This document shows positions 44,284 through 52,814 of a stretch of DNA of 64,000 nucleotides, piece after piece. A program made the translations under genes and the position numbers. This stretch comes from Candidatus Dietzia intestinipullorum (lineage in GTDB: Bacteria > Actinomycetota > Actinomycetes > Mycobacteriales > Mycobacteriaceae): positions 124,001 through 188,000 of the forward strand of contig DWWP01000019.1 of NCBI GenBank assembly GCA_019119635.1, in the 5' to 3' direction. Position 1 is the stretch's first letter, and each line of letters opens with the position of its first letter. The notes under the pieces are model-generated. The model had not been told where the DNA came from, ran no database searches, and saw only the letters and a list, made by a program, of their open reading frames with translations.

Positions 44284-46470
44284 TCACATCAGCTTGGTGG
44301 ACTCGAGCGCCTCCTTGAGCTTGCGGTTGTAGCCGATCAACGGTCGACGCAGCACCAGCCCGAGCAGCAGGACGGGAACGAGGAACAGGGCGAGCAGGCC
44401 CAGTGATACCCAGTAGTCCCCGTTGTAGGTCCCGGCCAGCGCCGACCGCATCGCGTCCACGGCGTGCGTCGCGGGCAGCCACGGGCTGATGGCCTGGAAC
44501 CAGCCGGGCAGGACCTCCAGCGGATAGGAGCCCCCGGACGCCGAGATCTGGATGACCAGCAGCAGCACCCCGATCGCCTTCCCGGCATTGCCGAACGCCG
44601 CGACGCAGGTGTAGATGAGCAGGGTGAAGACCAGAGAGGTCACCCATCCGGCCAGCATCAACAGCATCGGGTGCGCGGGCTCGACCTGCACGAACAGGAT
44701 GCTCCCGAGCGTGACCAGCGTGCTCTGGAGGAAGCCGATCAGTCCGACGATGCCGTAGCGCCCGAGGTAGGCCTGGGTCTCCGTCACTGGCGACCCCGAC
44801 CCCAGAGCATCCTCCGGCACGTCGCCGCGGATCGCGACGGCGATCAACAGCGCGCCCACCCACAGGCCGAGCACCGTGTAGAGCGGCGTCATCGCGCTGC
44901 CGAAACTCGACACGGGGAACACCGGGGTGCGGTCGAGTTCCACCGGAGCAGACAGGGAGGTGGCGAGTGTCTGGGCGTCCGTGTCGACCAGGTCGGTGAG
45001 GGCGCCGAGATCACCGGCGTCCCCGGCGTTCGACAGCGTCTGTTCGAGGCCGTCGAGGCGCTGAGCGGCGTCCGTGAGCGAATCCGCCACCGAGGTGGTG
45101 GTCGACTCGGCGCGGGTCAGCGCGTCGAGGAGCGAGTCGGCGTCGCCGGACAGGGTCGATTCGGCGTCGGACAGACCGGCGCCGATCTGTGTGATCCCAC
45201 CGTCTACCGACGCGAGGGTGCCCGCGAGCTGGTCCAGCTTGGGCTTCAGGCTGGTGGTGTACGCGTCCTGGGCGCCCCGGACGGCGCCTTCCGCCTCGCC
45301 GATGAGGTCGCGGATCTCCTGGCGCGTGGTCTGGACCCCCGCGTTGTCGCCCCGCACCTGTGCTGCGGCGGTCTCCAGGCTGTCGTGCAGCGCCTGCTGC
45401 CGCGCGAGGGCGTCGTCGATCCTCGACACGACCAGGTCCAACGGGCCCCTCGCCGGGTCAGGCACGAGCGGCCTGACCGTCGTGACGAGCCCGTCGCGCA
45501 GGCCCTGGTACTGCTCGGTCTGCGTCTGCACCCGCGCCGCCAGTGCGTCGATCTCCTCCGCCGTACTCCCCGACAGCCTGTCCAGGGAGGAGAAGACCTC
45601 GTCGGCGCGGGTCGTCACGGTCTGGTAGCGCTCCGTACTCGCGGCGAGGGCGGCGCCCAGGGATCCGGCCGCGGAGTCCAACGTCGATCCCAACGACGAC
45701 GCGGCCTCCACTCCCCCGTCGATCGCGTCCGAGGCCTCCCCGATCGCGTCGCCGGACGCGGTGATCGTGTCCGAGGCCCCACTGATCAACGGCTTGCTCG
45801 AGGCGAGCAGGGCGGTGAACATCTCGGCCGTGTCGGCGCCGGAACGCAGCTGCGTCGCGACTCCGCCGACGCGGGCCTCCATCCGGGACAGCAGCGCCTG
45901 CGTGTCGGCGTCGTTCAGATATTCCGAGAGCGTGGAGACGATGTTCAACCCGGCCTCGCCGAGGGTCGCGGCGAAGGTCTCGTTGATCTGCGTGGCCACG
46001 CCGGTCGCACCCTGTTCGGTGATGGTGGGCGCGAGCGCGTTCATCTTCTCGTTGTAGTGGTACTCGATCCCCACACTGTTCGCGTCCCCGGCGTAGAACG
46101 TCATCATCTCCGCGCTGAACTCCGGCGGCAGCACGATCGCGGCGTAGTACTCGTCCGACCTGGTGCCCTCGAGGGCGTCCTCCGTCGTGGTGATCTCCCA
46201 GTCCAGTTGGTCGTTGGCCCGCAGGGCGGAGAGCAGTTGGTCGCCCACGTTGACGCGCAGCGGGAGCAGCTCGCCCTGATAGCCCTCGTCGGCGCTGGCG
46301 ACGGCCACCTTCAGGTCCTGCGTGTTGTCGAACGGGTCCCAGCTCGCTAGCACGTTGAACCACGTGAACAGCGACGGGATCACGACGAGTCCGGCCATGA
46401 CGATCATCGCCATGACGTTCGTCGTGGCCCGGCGCAGGTCCTGGCGGAGAAGCCGCCCGATGTTCGTCAT
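44284..46470 (-). CDS. YhgE/Pip-domain membrane protein (second of pair)
   Basis: Protein of 728 residues. One membrane helix at residues 18-40 with the family sequence VIPSLFTWFNVLASWDPFDN, a long extracytoplasmic region (residues 45-510) rich in Ser, Thr, Ala and acidic residues with predicted helices, then five or six helices in the C-terminal 200 (LYTVLGLWVGALLI, LIYTCVAAFGNAGKAIG). This is the YhgE/Pip layout; Pip is a phage receptor in Lactococcus. The C-terminal part is ABC-2-permease-like, so export is possible. Its ATG overlaps the upstream paralogue's stop (ATGA). Confidence 0.87.
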   Translation of the reverse strand: MTNIGRLLRQDLRRATTNVMAMIVMAGLVVIPSLFTWFNVLASWDPFDNTQDLKVAVASADEGYQGELLPLRVNVGDQLLSALRANDQLDWEITTTEDALEGTRSDEYYAAIVLPPEFSAEMMTFYAGDANSVGIEYHYNEKMNALAPTITEQGATGVATQINETFAATLGEAGLNIVSTLSEYLNDADTQALLSRMEARVGGVATQLRSGADTAEMFTALLASSKPLISGASDTITASGDAIGEASDAIDGGVEAASSLGSTLDSAAGSLGAALAASTERYQTVTTRADEVFSSLDRLSGSTAEEIDALAARVQTQTEQYQGLRDGLVTTVRPLVPDPARGPLDLVVSRIDDALARQQALHDSLETAAAQVRGDNAGVQTTRQEIRDLIGEAEGAVRGAQDAYTTSLKPKLDQLAGTLASVDGGITQIGAGLSDAESTLSGDADSLLDALTRAESTTTSVADSLTDAAQRLDGLEQTLSNAGDAGDLGALTDLVDTDAQTLATSLSAPVELDRTPVFPVSSFGSAMTPLYTVLGLWVGALLIAVAIRGDVPEDALGSGSPVTETQAYLGRYGIVGLIGFLQSTLVTLGSILFVQVEPAHPMLLMLAGWVTSLVFTLLIYTCVAAFGNAGKAIGVLLLVIQISASGGSYPLEVLPGWFQAISPWLPATHAVDAMRSALAGTYNGDYWVSLGLLALFLVPVLLLGLVLRRPLIGYNRKLKEALESTKLM

Positions 46471-49274
46471 CCGGACTCACCCCGCTCGTCGTCGGGGTCC
46501 TCGGGGTCCTCAGGACCGTCGTGGTCGTCGCGCTCGTCAGCGGGGTCCTCGGGGTCCTCGGGGCCGTCGTGGTCGTCGTCGCCGCCCGGTTCCCCGTCCG
46601 GGGCCGTCTCCTCCGGGTCATCGGGGGTCTCCGCCGCCGGTTCCTCCGCAGGCCCCGCAGCCTCGTCATCCGTCGTCCCGGCTCCACCGGACGACGGCGA
46701 CGCCTGCGACGCGCCCGTGAGCGAGGGCCCCACCAGGACGGCCCCGGCGCGCTCGTCGGCGAGCGTCCGCCGCAGCTCGGCCTCCGACATCTCCCCGACG
46801 TCCGTGGCCATCCGGATGCTCTGCCGCGTGTACTCGAGCATCACCAGGACGCCCGCGACGAGCAGGCCCACCACCACCCAGGCGGTGAGCACGACGACTT
46901 TCCCGATCGGGGCCAGCCAGCCGACCAGCCCGACGATCGCCACGCCCGCGAGTCCGGCCAGGGCGGTGCCGCGCACCAGCGTCGGGTATCGGCGCGTGAA
47001 CCGTTCCTCTCGCGCCAGGACGCCGCTGCGGTACTCCTCCCGGTTCACCAGCGCGTCGATGAGCTGGGACAGCCGGTGCCGGCCGCTGGCGATCTGGACG
47101 TCTTCACTGACAAGCAACCCGGTGTCGGCGATCCTCCGGTTGAACATCAGGATGAGATTGCCCATCCGTGGCCGCAGGACGAGTCCGAGCCCGAACGCCA
47201 GCGCCACGAAGATCGCGAGCACCCCCAGGGCGCGCCAGTAGTCCGCGCCCTGGAACCCTGCGATGGTCTCGCGCATCGCGTCGATCCCGTAGGTGAACGG
47301 GAGGACGTTGTAGAGGCCACGGACGAACCCCGGCATCACCTCGATCGGGTACAACCCGGACGCGCCGGGGATCTGCATGATCACCAGGACCACGGCCAGG
47401 CCCTTCCCGACGTACCCGAAGGCGACCGCGAGGGCGTAGATGATGCTGAGGTACGCCAGGCCGATGAGGACGGAGGTCCCCAGGAACGCCGGGGCGTTGA
47501 CCGTCTGCACGCCGATGAGCAGACTGCCGCCGGCGATGAACAGGGCCTGGAACACGCTCAACACGGCCAGCAGCAGCCACCGGCCCAGGTAGGCCTGGCG
47601 GGCGGTGAGTCCCTCGGTGCCCTCGGTGTCCACCTCGAGCTTCATGAGGAGGCACAGGACGAAGGCGCCGACCCAGAGCGCGAGGTTGATGAACAGCGGC
47701 GCCATGGCGGAGCCGTACGTGTCCACCGGGTAGACGGCGTGTTCCTGCACCTCGACCGGAGAGGCCAGGAACTGCCCGATCTGCTCGGTGTCCAGCCCGG
47801 TGACGGTGCGCAGCTGGTCCCAGACGTCGGCGTTGCCGAGCGCGAGCACGTCCGTGCGCACCCCGTCGAGGCCCTCCTGCGCGTCGGCGAAATTGCCGTC
47901 GAGCGCGCCGAGCGCGGTCCGGGTCGAACCGAGCTGATCGACCAGCCCGGTGAGCAGGTTCTGCGCCTGCGAGAGCTGCGTCCGTTGCGCGCCGAGCGCC
48001 GAGGAGAATTCGCCGGCACTGCCGGACAGCCGCGCGAACGCGTCGGTGAGCTCGGGCATCGCCCGGAGCGGGGCGTTCCGGGAGCCGGCCGACGTCGCAG
48101 CGTCACGGATGGCACTGTTGACCGCGGCCGCGGACCCCTCCACCGCCGAGGCCGCATCGGTGACGTCAGTGCCCAGACGTCCCAGTCCGTCGAGGATCTC
48201 CTGATCGGCCGCGAGGCGGTCCTGCAGGCCGGTGATCGCCCCGCTCAGTTGCTGTGCGGCGGCGGATCCGGGCGCGGACTGCTCGAGGAGCGCCCGCATC
48301 CGGGTGAGCTCCTGGTTCCCGGTCCCGATGACCGTCGCCACCGTGTCGGTCGCGGAGTCGACGCCGGCACCGGCCTGCCGCGCCCCCGCCGACAGCGCCG
48401 CGATCGACTCGTTGAGGTCCGAGGAGGCGTCGGCGAGCAGCGTCGCCCCCGAGGTGTACGCGTTGGTCACCGCGTCGCTCACGGCGATCAGTTCCCGCTG
48501 GGCCTCGCCGACGATCTCCTGCGACTGTGCGACGGCGGTCTGGACGTCGCCGAGCGTGGTGTCGACGGTGTCGAGCGTGCCCTTGGCGCCGTCGACCCGC
48601 TCCTGCGCCCCGGCCAGGGTGTCCTGCAGCGAGGCGATCCGTTCCCGCGCGGATCCCACGGAGTCGACCGCGCCGGCCAGCCCGTCGATCGTGTTCCCCT
48701 GCGCGCCGCGCAGCCGGTCCTCCGCGTCGCGGCCCGCGCTCTTGAGCTCGTCGGTCACGGTCTCCGCCACCACCGAGACGAACGTGCTGTTGATCTGCCT
48801 GTCCAGGGTGGTCGCGCCGACATCGGTGATCTGGGGCGCGACGGCGTTCGACTTCTCGTTGACGTGGTACTGCAGGCTCGGGCGGATGAAGTCGCCCGAG
48901 GTGACGCTGGTGAAGTCGCGGCTGAAGTCCGCGGGGATGATGATCGCCGCGTGGCTCGCGCCCGACCTGACCTCCTCCATGGCCCGGCCCTCGTCGGGGA
49001 AATGCCAGCCGAGCTGGTCGTTGCCCCGCAACTGCTCGACCACCCGGTCGCCGACGTTGATGTCCCCGGTCGCCGAGGAGGAGGCGCCCTCGTCCAGGTT
49101 GACGACGGCGATGTCGATGGCCTCGGTGTTGGAGTACGGGTCCCAGAACGCCGCGATGTTCACCCACGCATAGAGCGACGGGGTGAACATGAGCCCGATG
49201 AGGATGATCCACGCTTTGCGTACCCGTCCGAGGCGCCTGGCATCACGCGTGAACACACGCCACGCGTTGCGCAT
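46467..49274 (-). CDS. YhgE/Pip-domain membrane protein (first of pair)
   Basis: Protein of 935 residues from the ATG at 49274 (GGAGG upstream). N-terminal helix with LMFTPSLYAWVNIAAFWDPY, a long external helical region (residues 50-520), and six C-terminal membrane helices including AVAFGYVGKGLAVVLVIM. After another two-helix module near residue 790, the protein ends in a cytoplasmic acidic tail with two tandem copies of a DDHDGPEDPEDP-type unit. It is longer than its partner by that module and tail. The two likely act as a heteromer. Actinobacterial homologues are often near envelope genes. Confidence 0.87.
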   Translation of the reverse strand: MRNAWRVFTRDARRLGRVRKAWIILIGLMFTPSLYAWVNIAAFWDPYSNTEAIDIAVVNLDEGASSSATGDINVGDRVVEQLRGNDQLGWHFPDEGRAMEEVRSGASHAAIIIPADFSRDFTSVTSGDFIRPSLQYHVNEKSNAVAPQITDVGATTLDRQINSTFVSVVAETVTDELKSAGRDAEDRLRGAQGNTIDGLAGAVDSVGSARERIASLQDTLAGAQERVDGAKGTLDTVDTTLGDVQTAVAQSQEIVGEAQRELIAVSDAVTNAYTSGATLLADASSDLNESIAALSAGARQAGAGVDSATDTVATVIGTGNQELTRMRALLEQSAPGSAAAQQLSGAITGLQDRLAADQEILDGLGRLGTDVTDAASAVEGSAAAVNSAIRDAATSAGSRNAPLRAMPELTDAFARLSGSAGEFSSALGAQRTQLSQAQNLLTGLVDQLGSTRTALGALDGNFADAQEGLDGVRTDVLALGNADVWDQLRTVTGLDTEQIGQFLASPVEVQEHAVYPVDTYGSAMAPLFINLALWVGAFVLCLLMKLEVDTEGTEGLTARQAYLGRWLLLAVLSVFQALFIAGGSLLIGVQTVNAPAFLGTSVLIGLAYLSIIYALAVAFGYVGKGLAVVLVIMQIPGASGLYPIEVMPGFVRGLYNVLPFTYGIDAMRETIAGFQGADYWRALGVLAIFVALAFGLGLVLRPRMGNLILMFNRRIADTGLLVSEDVQIASGRHRLSQLIDALVNREEYRSGVLAREERFTRRYPTLVRGTALAGLAGVAIVGLVGWLAPIGKVVVLTAWVVVGLLVAGVLVMLEYTRQSIRMATDVGEMSEAELRRTLADERAGAVLVGPSLTGASQASPSSGGAGTTDDEAAGPAEEPAAETPDDPEETAPDGEPGGDDDHDGPEDPEDPADERDDHDGPEDPEDPDDERGESG

Positions 49275-49336
49275 CACACCTCCGTGAGGATCGCTCCCGT
49301 CCCGCTACGCGGATCGGATGCAACCCTAACGGCTGC

Positions 49337-49350
49337 CCCCGGCGCCGGGG
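49337..49350. terminator. GC-rich palindrome upstream of the peroxidase stop region
   Basis: CCCCGGCGCCGGGG is a perfect 14-base palindrome between the GPx stop (49391, minus strand) and the YhgE start. A third CCGGGG copy follows at 49361. It could end the GPx transcript. The 116-base gap shows nothing else. Confidence 0.4.
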
Positions 49351-49390
49351 CCGCATACCACCGGGGCGGCCCGGGCCGCATCGACCCCGC

Positions 49391-49885
49391 TCAGCCCCGC
49401 AGGGCCCCCTCCACCGCCTCGCGCAGGTCCTCCGGCCTGCGATTGGGGCCGAACCGGGCTGCCACGGTGCCGTCCCGAGCCACCAGGAACTTGGTGAAGT
49501 TCCAGGTGATGCGTCCGCCCAGCAGCCCGGACTTCTGCGATTTGAGCCAACGGTACAGCGGATGGGCCTGCTTCCCGTTGACGTCGATCTTGGAGAACAG
49601 GAGGAAGTCCACGCCGTATTCGCGCTCGCAGAACGCGCCGATCTGCTCGTCGGTGCCGGGCTCCTGGTGCGCGAACTGATCGCAGGGGAACCCCAGCACG
49701 ACCAGCCCGTCGTCCCGGTAGTCCTCCCACAGTTGCTGCAGGCCCGCGTACTGGGGGGTGAAGCCGCACTTGCTCGCGGTGTTGACCACGAGGACCGGCC
49801 GGCCCGCGTAGGCGGAGAGATCCTGCTCGCTGCCGTCCGGCAGGCGGGCGGTGAAGTCGGCGAGCGTGGTGGCACGGCCTGACAT
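49391..49885 (-). CDS. Glutathione peroxidase-family thiol peroxidase
   Basis: Protein of 164 residues from the ATG at 49885 (GAGGAG upstream). The peroxidatic residue is Cys40 in NTASKCGFTPQY, not selenocysteine. GFPCDQFAHQEPG and ITWNFTKFLV supply the conserved Gln/Trp/Asn of the tetrad. Bacterial Cys-type GPx enzymes usually take electrons from thioredoxin rather than glutathione, and mycolate actinobacteria lack glutathione. It reduces hydrogen peroxide or lipid peroxides. Transcribed in the same direction as the MFS gene upstream, with 74 bases between. Confidence 0.92.
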   Translation of the reverse strand: MSGRATTLADFTARLPDGSEQDLSAYAGRPVLVVNTASKCGFTPQYAGLQQLWEDYRDDGLVVLGFPCDQFAHQEPGTDEQIGAFCEREYGVDFLLFSKIDVNGKQAHPLYRWLKSQKSGLLGGRITWNFTKFLVARDGTVAARFGPNRRPEDLREAVEGALRG

Positions 49886-49959
49886 GTCGGGCTCCTCGGG
49901 GCGCCGGGGCGCGGTGGTGTGCGGGATGGTCTGGCGCGGGCGTGTGGGCACGCCCGACG

Positions 49960-51288
49960 CTACCGCTCGGCTCCGCGCGACACCTCGGGCATCGTCAGCG
50001 CCGAGCCCGCTCCCGCCAGCCCCAGGATCGCGAGGAAGACCAGGGCCCAGCTCACCCCGATCGTCGCCAGTCCCGAGCTGATCCCGCCCACCACCAGCAG
50101 GACGAGCCCCATCGTGGTGTTGCCCACGGCCACGTACGTCGTCCGCAGGTCCCCCTCTGCCACGTCCACGACGTAGGTCTTGCGCCCCACCCGCACGCCG
50201 GCGTGCAGCAACGTGAGCAGGAAGAACGCGCCCACGAATACCGCGACGCCGAGCGCGGAGCCGCCGTCGAAGTCCGGCAGCGCCGCCACCGCCACGAGCA
50301 GCAGCGCCACGACCGAGGCCCCGCTCGCCGCGCCGACCATGAGCAGGCGACTCGATCTGTCCGCCATCCGGCCGAAGAGCCGGCCGCCGATGAGCGAGGC
50401 CAGGCCCGAGGCCACGATGAACCCGCCCAGGCCCGCCAGTGCCCCGGAGCCCGCACCGACCGACATCGACACGATGAAGGGCGGGCTCAACGACGAGACC
50501 AGGAGCAGTCCGCGCACGGTGATGAATCTCCGGAACGTGGCGTCCTCACGGAACAATCGGGCGGCGTCGGCGAACCACGACGTCGAGCGGTCGTCGGACT
50601 CGTGCCCGCCATCGCCGCCCGGCTCGGTCACCCCGGCGTAGACCGCGGCGGCCAGCGACCAGAGCACCGCGCCCAGCGCCAGGAGCAGGACCAGCTCGCT
50701 GCGGTCGAGGTCTCCCCCGCCGGCGACCCGGACCGCCAGGCCCAGGGTGACGGCGACCAGCCCGGCCGCCGACGTCGCCAGCCCGATGATCTGCCCGCGC
50801 TCGCCGGAGGGGACGGTGCGGCCCTGGACGTCCTTCGAGGCGATCGAGCACAGGCAGCGGCCGAGCGAGAACACCGCGAGCGCCGCGAGTATCCCGACGC
50901 CCGCCGCGGTCCCGCTGCCGAACGCGGCGACCAGCGCGATCACCGCGACCGCGGCCGCCTGCACCGCCGCGCCGGCCACGAACACCCACTTGCGGTACGT
51001 CACCCGCACCACGAGGGGCGTGAGGAAGGCCTGCGGGAGCATGGAGCCGGTTTCGCGGATCGGCACCAGCAGGCCGATCAGGGCGGCCGGGACGCCGAGG
51101 ACGTGGAAGAGCCACGGCAACACCGTGGAGGCGCTGACGGTCTGATCGCCGGAGGACTGCAGGGTGTTGGCCGCGACCAGCCGGAGCCCGTTCCGGGAGA
51201 CATCGCGCCGGACGCGGTCCGGCAGCTCGTTCTCCGACTCGACGTCGCGTCGGACGAGGGCGGAGTAGAGGCGGGCGGTGGTGGTCAC
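49960..51288 (-). CDS. MFS transporter
   Basis: Protein of 442 residues with about 11-12 membrane helices. A cytoplasmic N-terminus of 35 charged residues precedes NTLQSSGDQTVSASTVLPWL. The usual MFS motif is only loosely kept (GRLFGRMADRSSRLLMVG in the second half). I recognise this as a variant found in actinobacteria with unknown substrate. The central loop (EPGGDGGHESDDRS) is acidic. It lies downstream of the Rpf-like gene but separated from it by the nested hairpin at 51325-51400. Confidence 0.78.
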   Translation of the reverse strand: MTTTARLYSALVRRDVESENELPDRVRRDVSRNGLRLVAANTLQSSGDQTVSASTVLPWLFHVLGVPAALIGLLVPIRETGSMLPQAFLTPLVVRVTYRKWVFVAGAAVQAAAVAVIALVAAFGSGTAAGVGILAALAVFSLGRCLCSIASKDVQGRTVPSGERGQIIGLATSAAGLVAVTLGLAVRVAGGGDLDRSELVLLLALGAVLWSLAAAVYAGVTEPGGDGGHESDDRSTSWFADAARLFREDATFRRFITVRGLLLVSSLSPPFIVSMSVGAGSGALAGLGGFIVASGLASLIGGRLFGRMADRSSRLLMVGAASGASVVALLLVAVAALPDFDGGSALGVAVFVGAFFLLTLLHAGVRVGRKTYVVDVAEGDLRTTYVAVGNTTMGLVLLVVGGISSGLATIGVSWALVFLAILGLAGAGSALTMPEVSRGAER

Positions 51289-51324
51289 CCCGGGGATCGT
51301 AGCCCGCCCCGCCCCGTGACAGAC

Positions 51325-51400
51325 GACAATCCGCCGCCTCTTCCCGGTATCGCACTCGCGGAGTCGGGAGTGCGGGCAGGGTCAGGGGTGGCGGATTGTC
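51325..51400. terminator. Nested palindrome after the Rpf-like gene
   Basis: GACAATCCGCC (51325) pairs perfectly with GGCGGATTGTC (51390-51400). Inside, CGCACTC (51351) pairs with GAGTGCG (51368), while ACTC can instead pair with GAGT across GCG. Outer ACGAC and GTCGT add to the stem. It follows the stop of the Rpf-like gene and precedes the MFS start on the same strand. Confidence 0.55.
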
Positions 51401-51417
51401 GCGGAGTCGTCCGGAGG

Positions 51418-51759
51418 TCAGCCGAGGGGGCCGCCGCAGTTGGGCCACGCGCCGGCGCCTTGGCCGGCGAGCACGCGCTCGCCGATCTCGATCTGCTGCT
51501 CCTTGGAGGCCTGGTCGGCGGTCGCGGCGAACTCGTCGCCGCCGTAGCCGGACCAGGTCTGGGCGGAGAACTGCAGGCCGCCCTGGTAGCCGTTGCCGGT
51601 GTTGATGTGCCAGTCGCCGCCGGACTCGCACTGCGCCACCTGCTCCCAGGCGCCGGGGCTCGCGGCGGTCGCGGCCGGGGCTGCCACGGTGGCTCCGCCG
51701 GCTGCGAGGCCTCCGGCGAGCGCGGCGCCGGCCAACAGGGTGACGGTCTTCTGTCGCAT
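51418..51759 (-). CDS. Secreted Rpf-like transglycosylase
   Basis: Protein of 113 residues. Start at the ATG at 51759, with GGAGGT upstream and a signal peptide cleaved near AATA-ASPG. The mature protein is one resuscitation-promoting-factor domain: [20 protein letters not shown], then [12 protein letters not shown], with the catalytic Glu in CESGG and two cysteines (also in PNCGG). Rpf enzymes cut peptidoglycan and help dormant cells regrow. The leader has a hairpin just before the Shine-Dalgarno and, further up, an imperfect GlxR-like site (TGTGA-N6-TCATG, 51964-51979). Confidence 0.88.
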   Translation of the reverse strand: MRQKTVTLLAGAALAGGLAAGGATVAAPAATAASPGAWEQVAQCESGGDWHINTGNGYQGGLQFSAQTWSGYGGDEFAATADQASKEQQIEIGERVLAGQGAGAWPNCGGPLG

Positions 51760-51780
51760 TCTTCGACGACCTCCTACAAG

Positions 51781-51812
51781 GTCTCGGGTCGTGCTTCTGA
51801 CCCAGCCGAGAC
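51781..51812 (-). promoter_or_regulatory. Leader hairpin of the Rpf-like gene
   Basis: GTCTCGGGTC can pair with GACCC(agc)CGAGAC, leaving a loop of eight. On the message it ends about 20 bases before the start codon, next to the Shine-Dalgarno, so it could affect translation or stability. Two CCTGTTG copies lie 11 bases apart at 51859-51876, a possible activator site. Confidence 0.4.
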
Positions 51813-51987
51813 TAGGAGTACCGCACAGGGGCGACGCAACCCGTGACGCCACAAAATGCCTGTTGACGACCTGTTGGCGGTGCGTTCGGCCCGTAGCACG
51901 TTCGTTTATCCCTGCAGATCACGAGACCATAACGGCTTGGCATCCGGTCAATCTCGTCGTCGTCATGAGTTACCTCACACCGGCCCC

Positions 51988-52809
51988 TCAGATGCGGCTG
52001 GCCGTCACCCGCCCGATCATCCGGGTGCCCAAGAGGAAGGGGACGCGGGTGAAGCGCTTGGAGTACCAGGCGAAGGTGGCGAACGCGTCCGGGGTGATCA
52101 CCACGCGCCGAGCCTCGATCCCGCGGACCGCGCGGCGGGCGATGGTCTCCGACGTCAGGTGGGTCCGCGAGAGCAGCATCCGCGCGAAGTCGTCCGTGCT
52201 CTGGTCCTCCCCGGACAGGGAGTCGGCGAGGCCGGAGCGGAAGAACTGGGGGCAGATCACCGAGGTGGTCACGCCCCGCGGGCGCAGTTCGGCGTCGAGG
52301 GTCTCGCCCAGGGCGACCGCGGCGGCCTTGGTGGCGTTGTAGGCGCTCATCTGCGGGGCGTGGACCAGGCCCGCGGCGGAGGCCGTGATGACCAGCCGGC
52401 CACCCTTCCCGAGCTTCGGGGCGAGCGCACGGCACCCGCGCACCACGCCCAGGAGGTTGATGTCGATGATCCGCTGCCACGACTCCATCGACGTGGTCTC
52501 CAGTCCGCCACCGACCGCGATGCCGGCGTTGTTGACGACGATGTCGAGCTGCTCGATGTCGCGTTCCGCCGCCTCCCAGTCGGCCTCCGAGGTGACGTCG
52601 AGTCGCCGGTAGGTCCATTGGCCGGTCAGGGCCTGCACCTCGGGCGGCGGGTCGACGTGGAGGTCCGTGAGGATCACCTCGTCGCCGAGTGCCAGGTACT
52701 CGCGCGTCAGGGCGAGGCCGAGGCCCGAGGCCGCGCCCGTGATGAGGACGCGGCGTGGGAGCCGGTTCTGTCGGTCGGAGGTACGGGTCGCGATGCTAGG
52801 TCGGGTCAT
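51988..52809 (-). CDS. Short-chain dehydrogenase, SadH-like
   Basis: Protein of 273 residues. TGAASGLGLALTREYLALGD is the NAD(P) site (TGxxxGxG), NNAGIAVGG follows, catalytic Ser in VITASAAGL, and YNATKAA is the Tyr-x-x-x-Lys pair. The C-terminal KRFTRVPFLLGTRMIGRV is a basic amphipathic tail that may touch the membrane. It starts five bases after the monooxygenase stop and forms an operon with it. In M. tuberculosis the MymA monooxygenase also neighbours an SDR (SadH), which suggests shared lipid chemistry. Confidence 0.85.
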   Translation of the reverse strand: MTRPSIATRTSDRQNRLPRRVLITGAASGLGLALTREYLALGDEVILTDLHVDPPPEVQALTGQWTYRRLDVTSEADWEAAERDIEQLDIVVNNAGIAVGGGLETTSMESWQRIIDINLLGVVRGCRALAPKLGKGGRLVITASAAGLVHAPQMSAYNATKAAAVALGETLDAELRPRGVTTSVICPQFFRSGLADSLSGEDQSTDDFARMLLSRTHLTSETIARRAVRGIEARRVVITPDAFATFAWYSKRFTRVPFLLGTRMIGRVTASRI

Positions 52810-52814
52810 CGGGG

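Noticed and set aside
46480-46600. Repetitive GGTCCTCGGGGTCCTC DNA as a CRISPR or mobile repeat
   Set aside because: It is in frame and encodes the acidic Pro-Glu-Asp tail repeats of the YhgE-type protein.
46521-49679. Open frame of 1052 codons antisense to the YhgE gene
   Set aside because: Antisense to a conserved membrane protein; composition typical of GC-rich shadow frames.
51760-51987. c-di-AMP (ydaO-type) riboswitch upstream of the Rpf-like gene
   Set aside because: Such riboswitches often precede rpf genes, but none of their conserved core elements is seen here.
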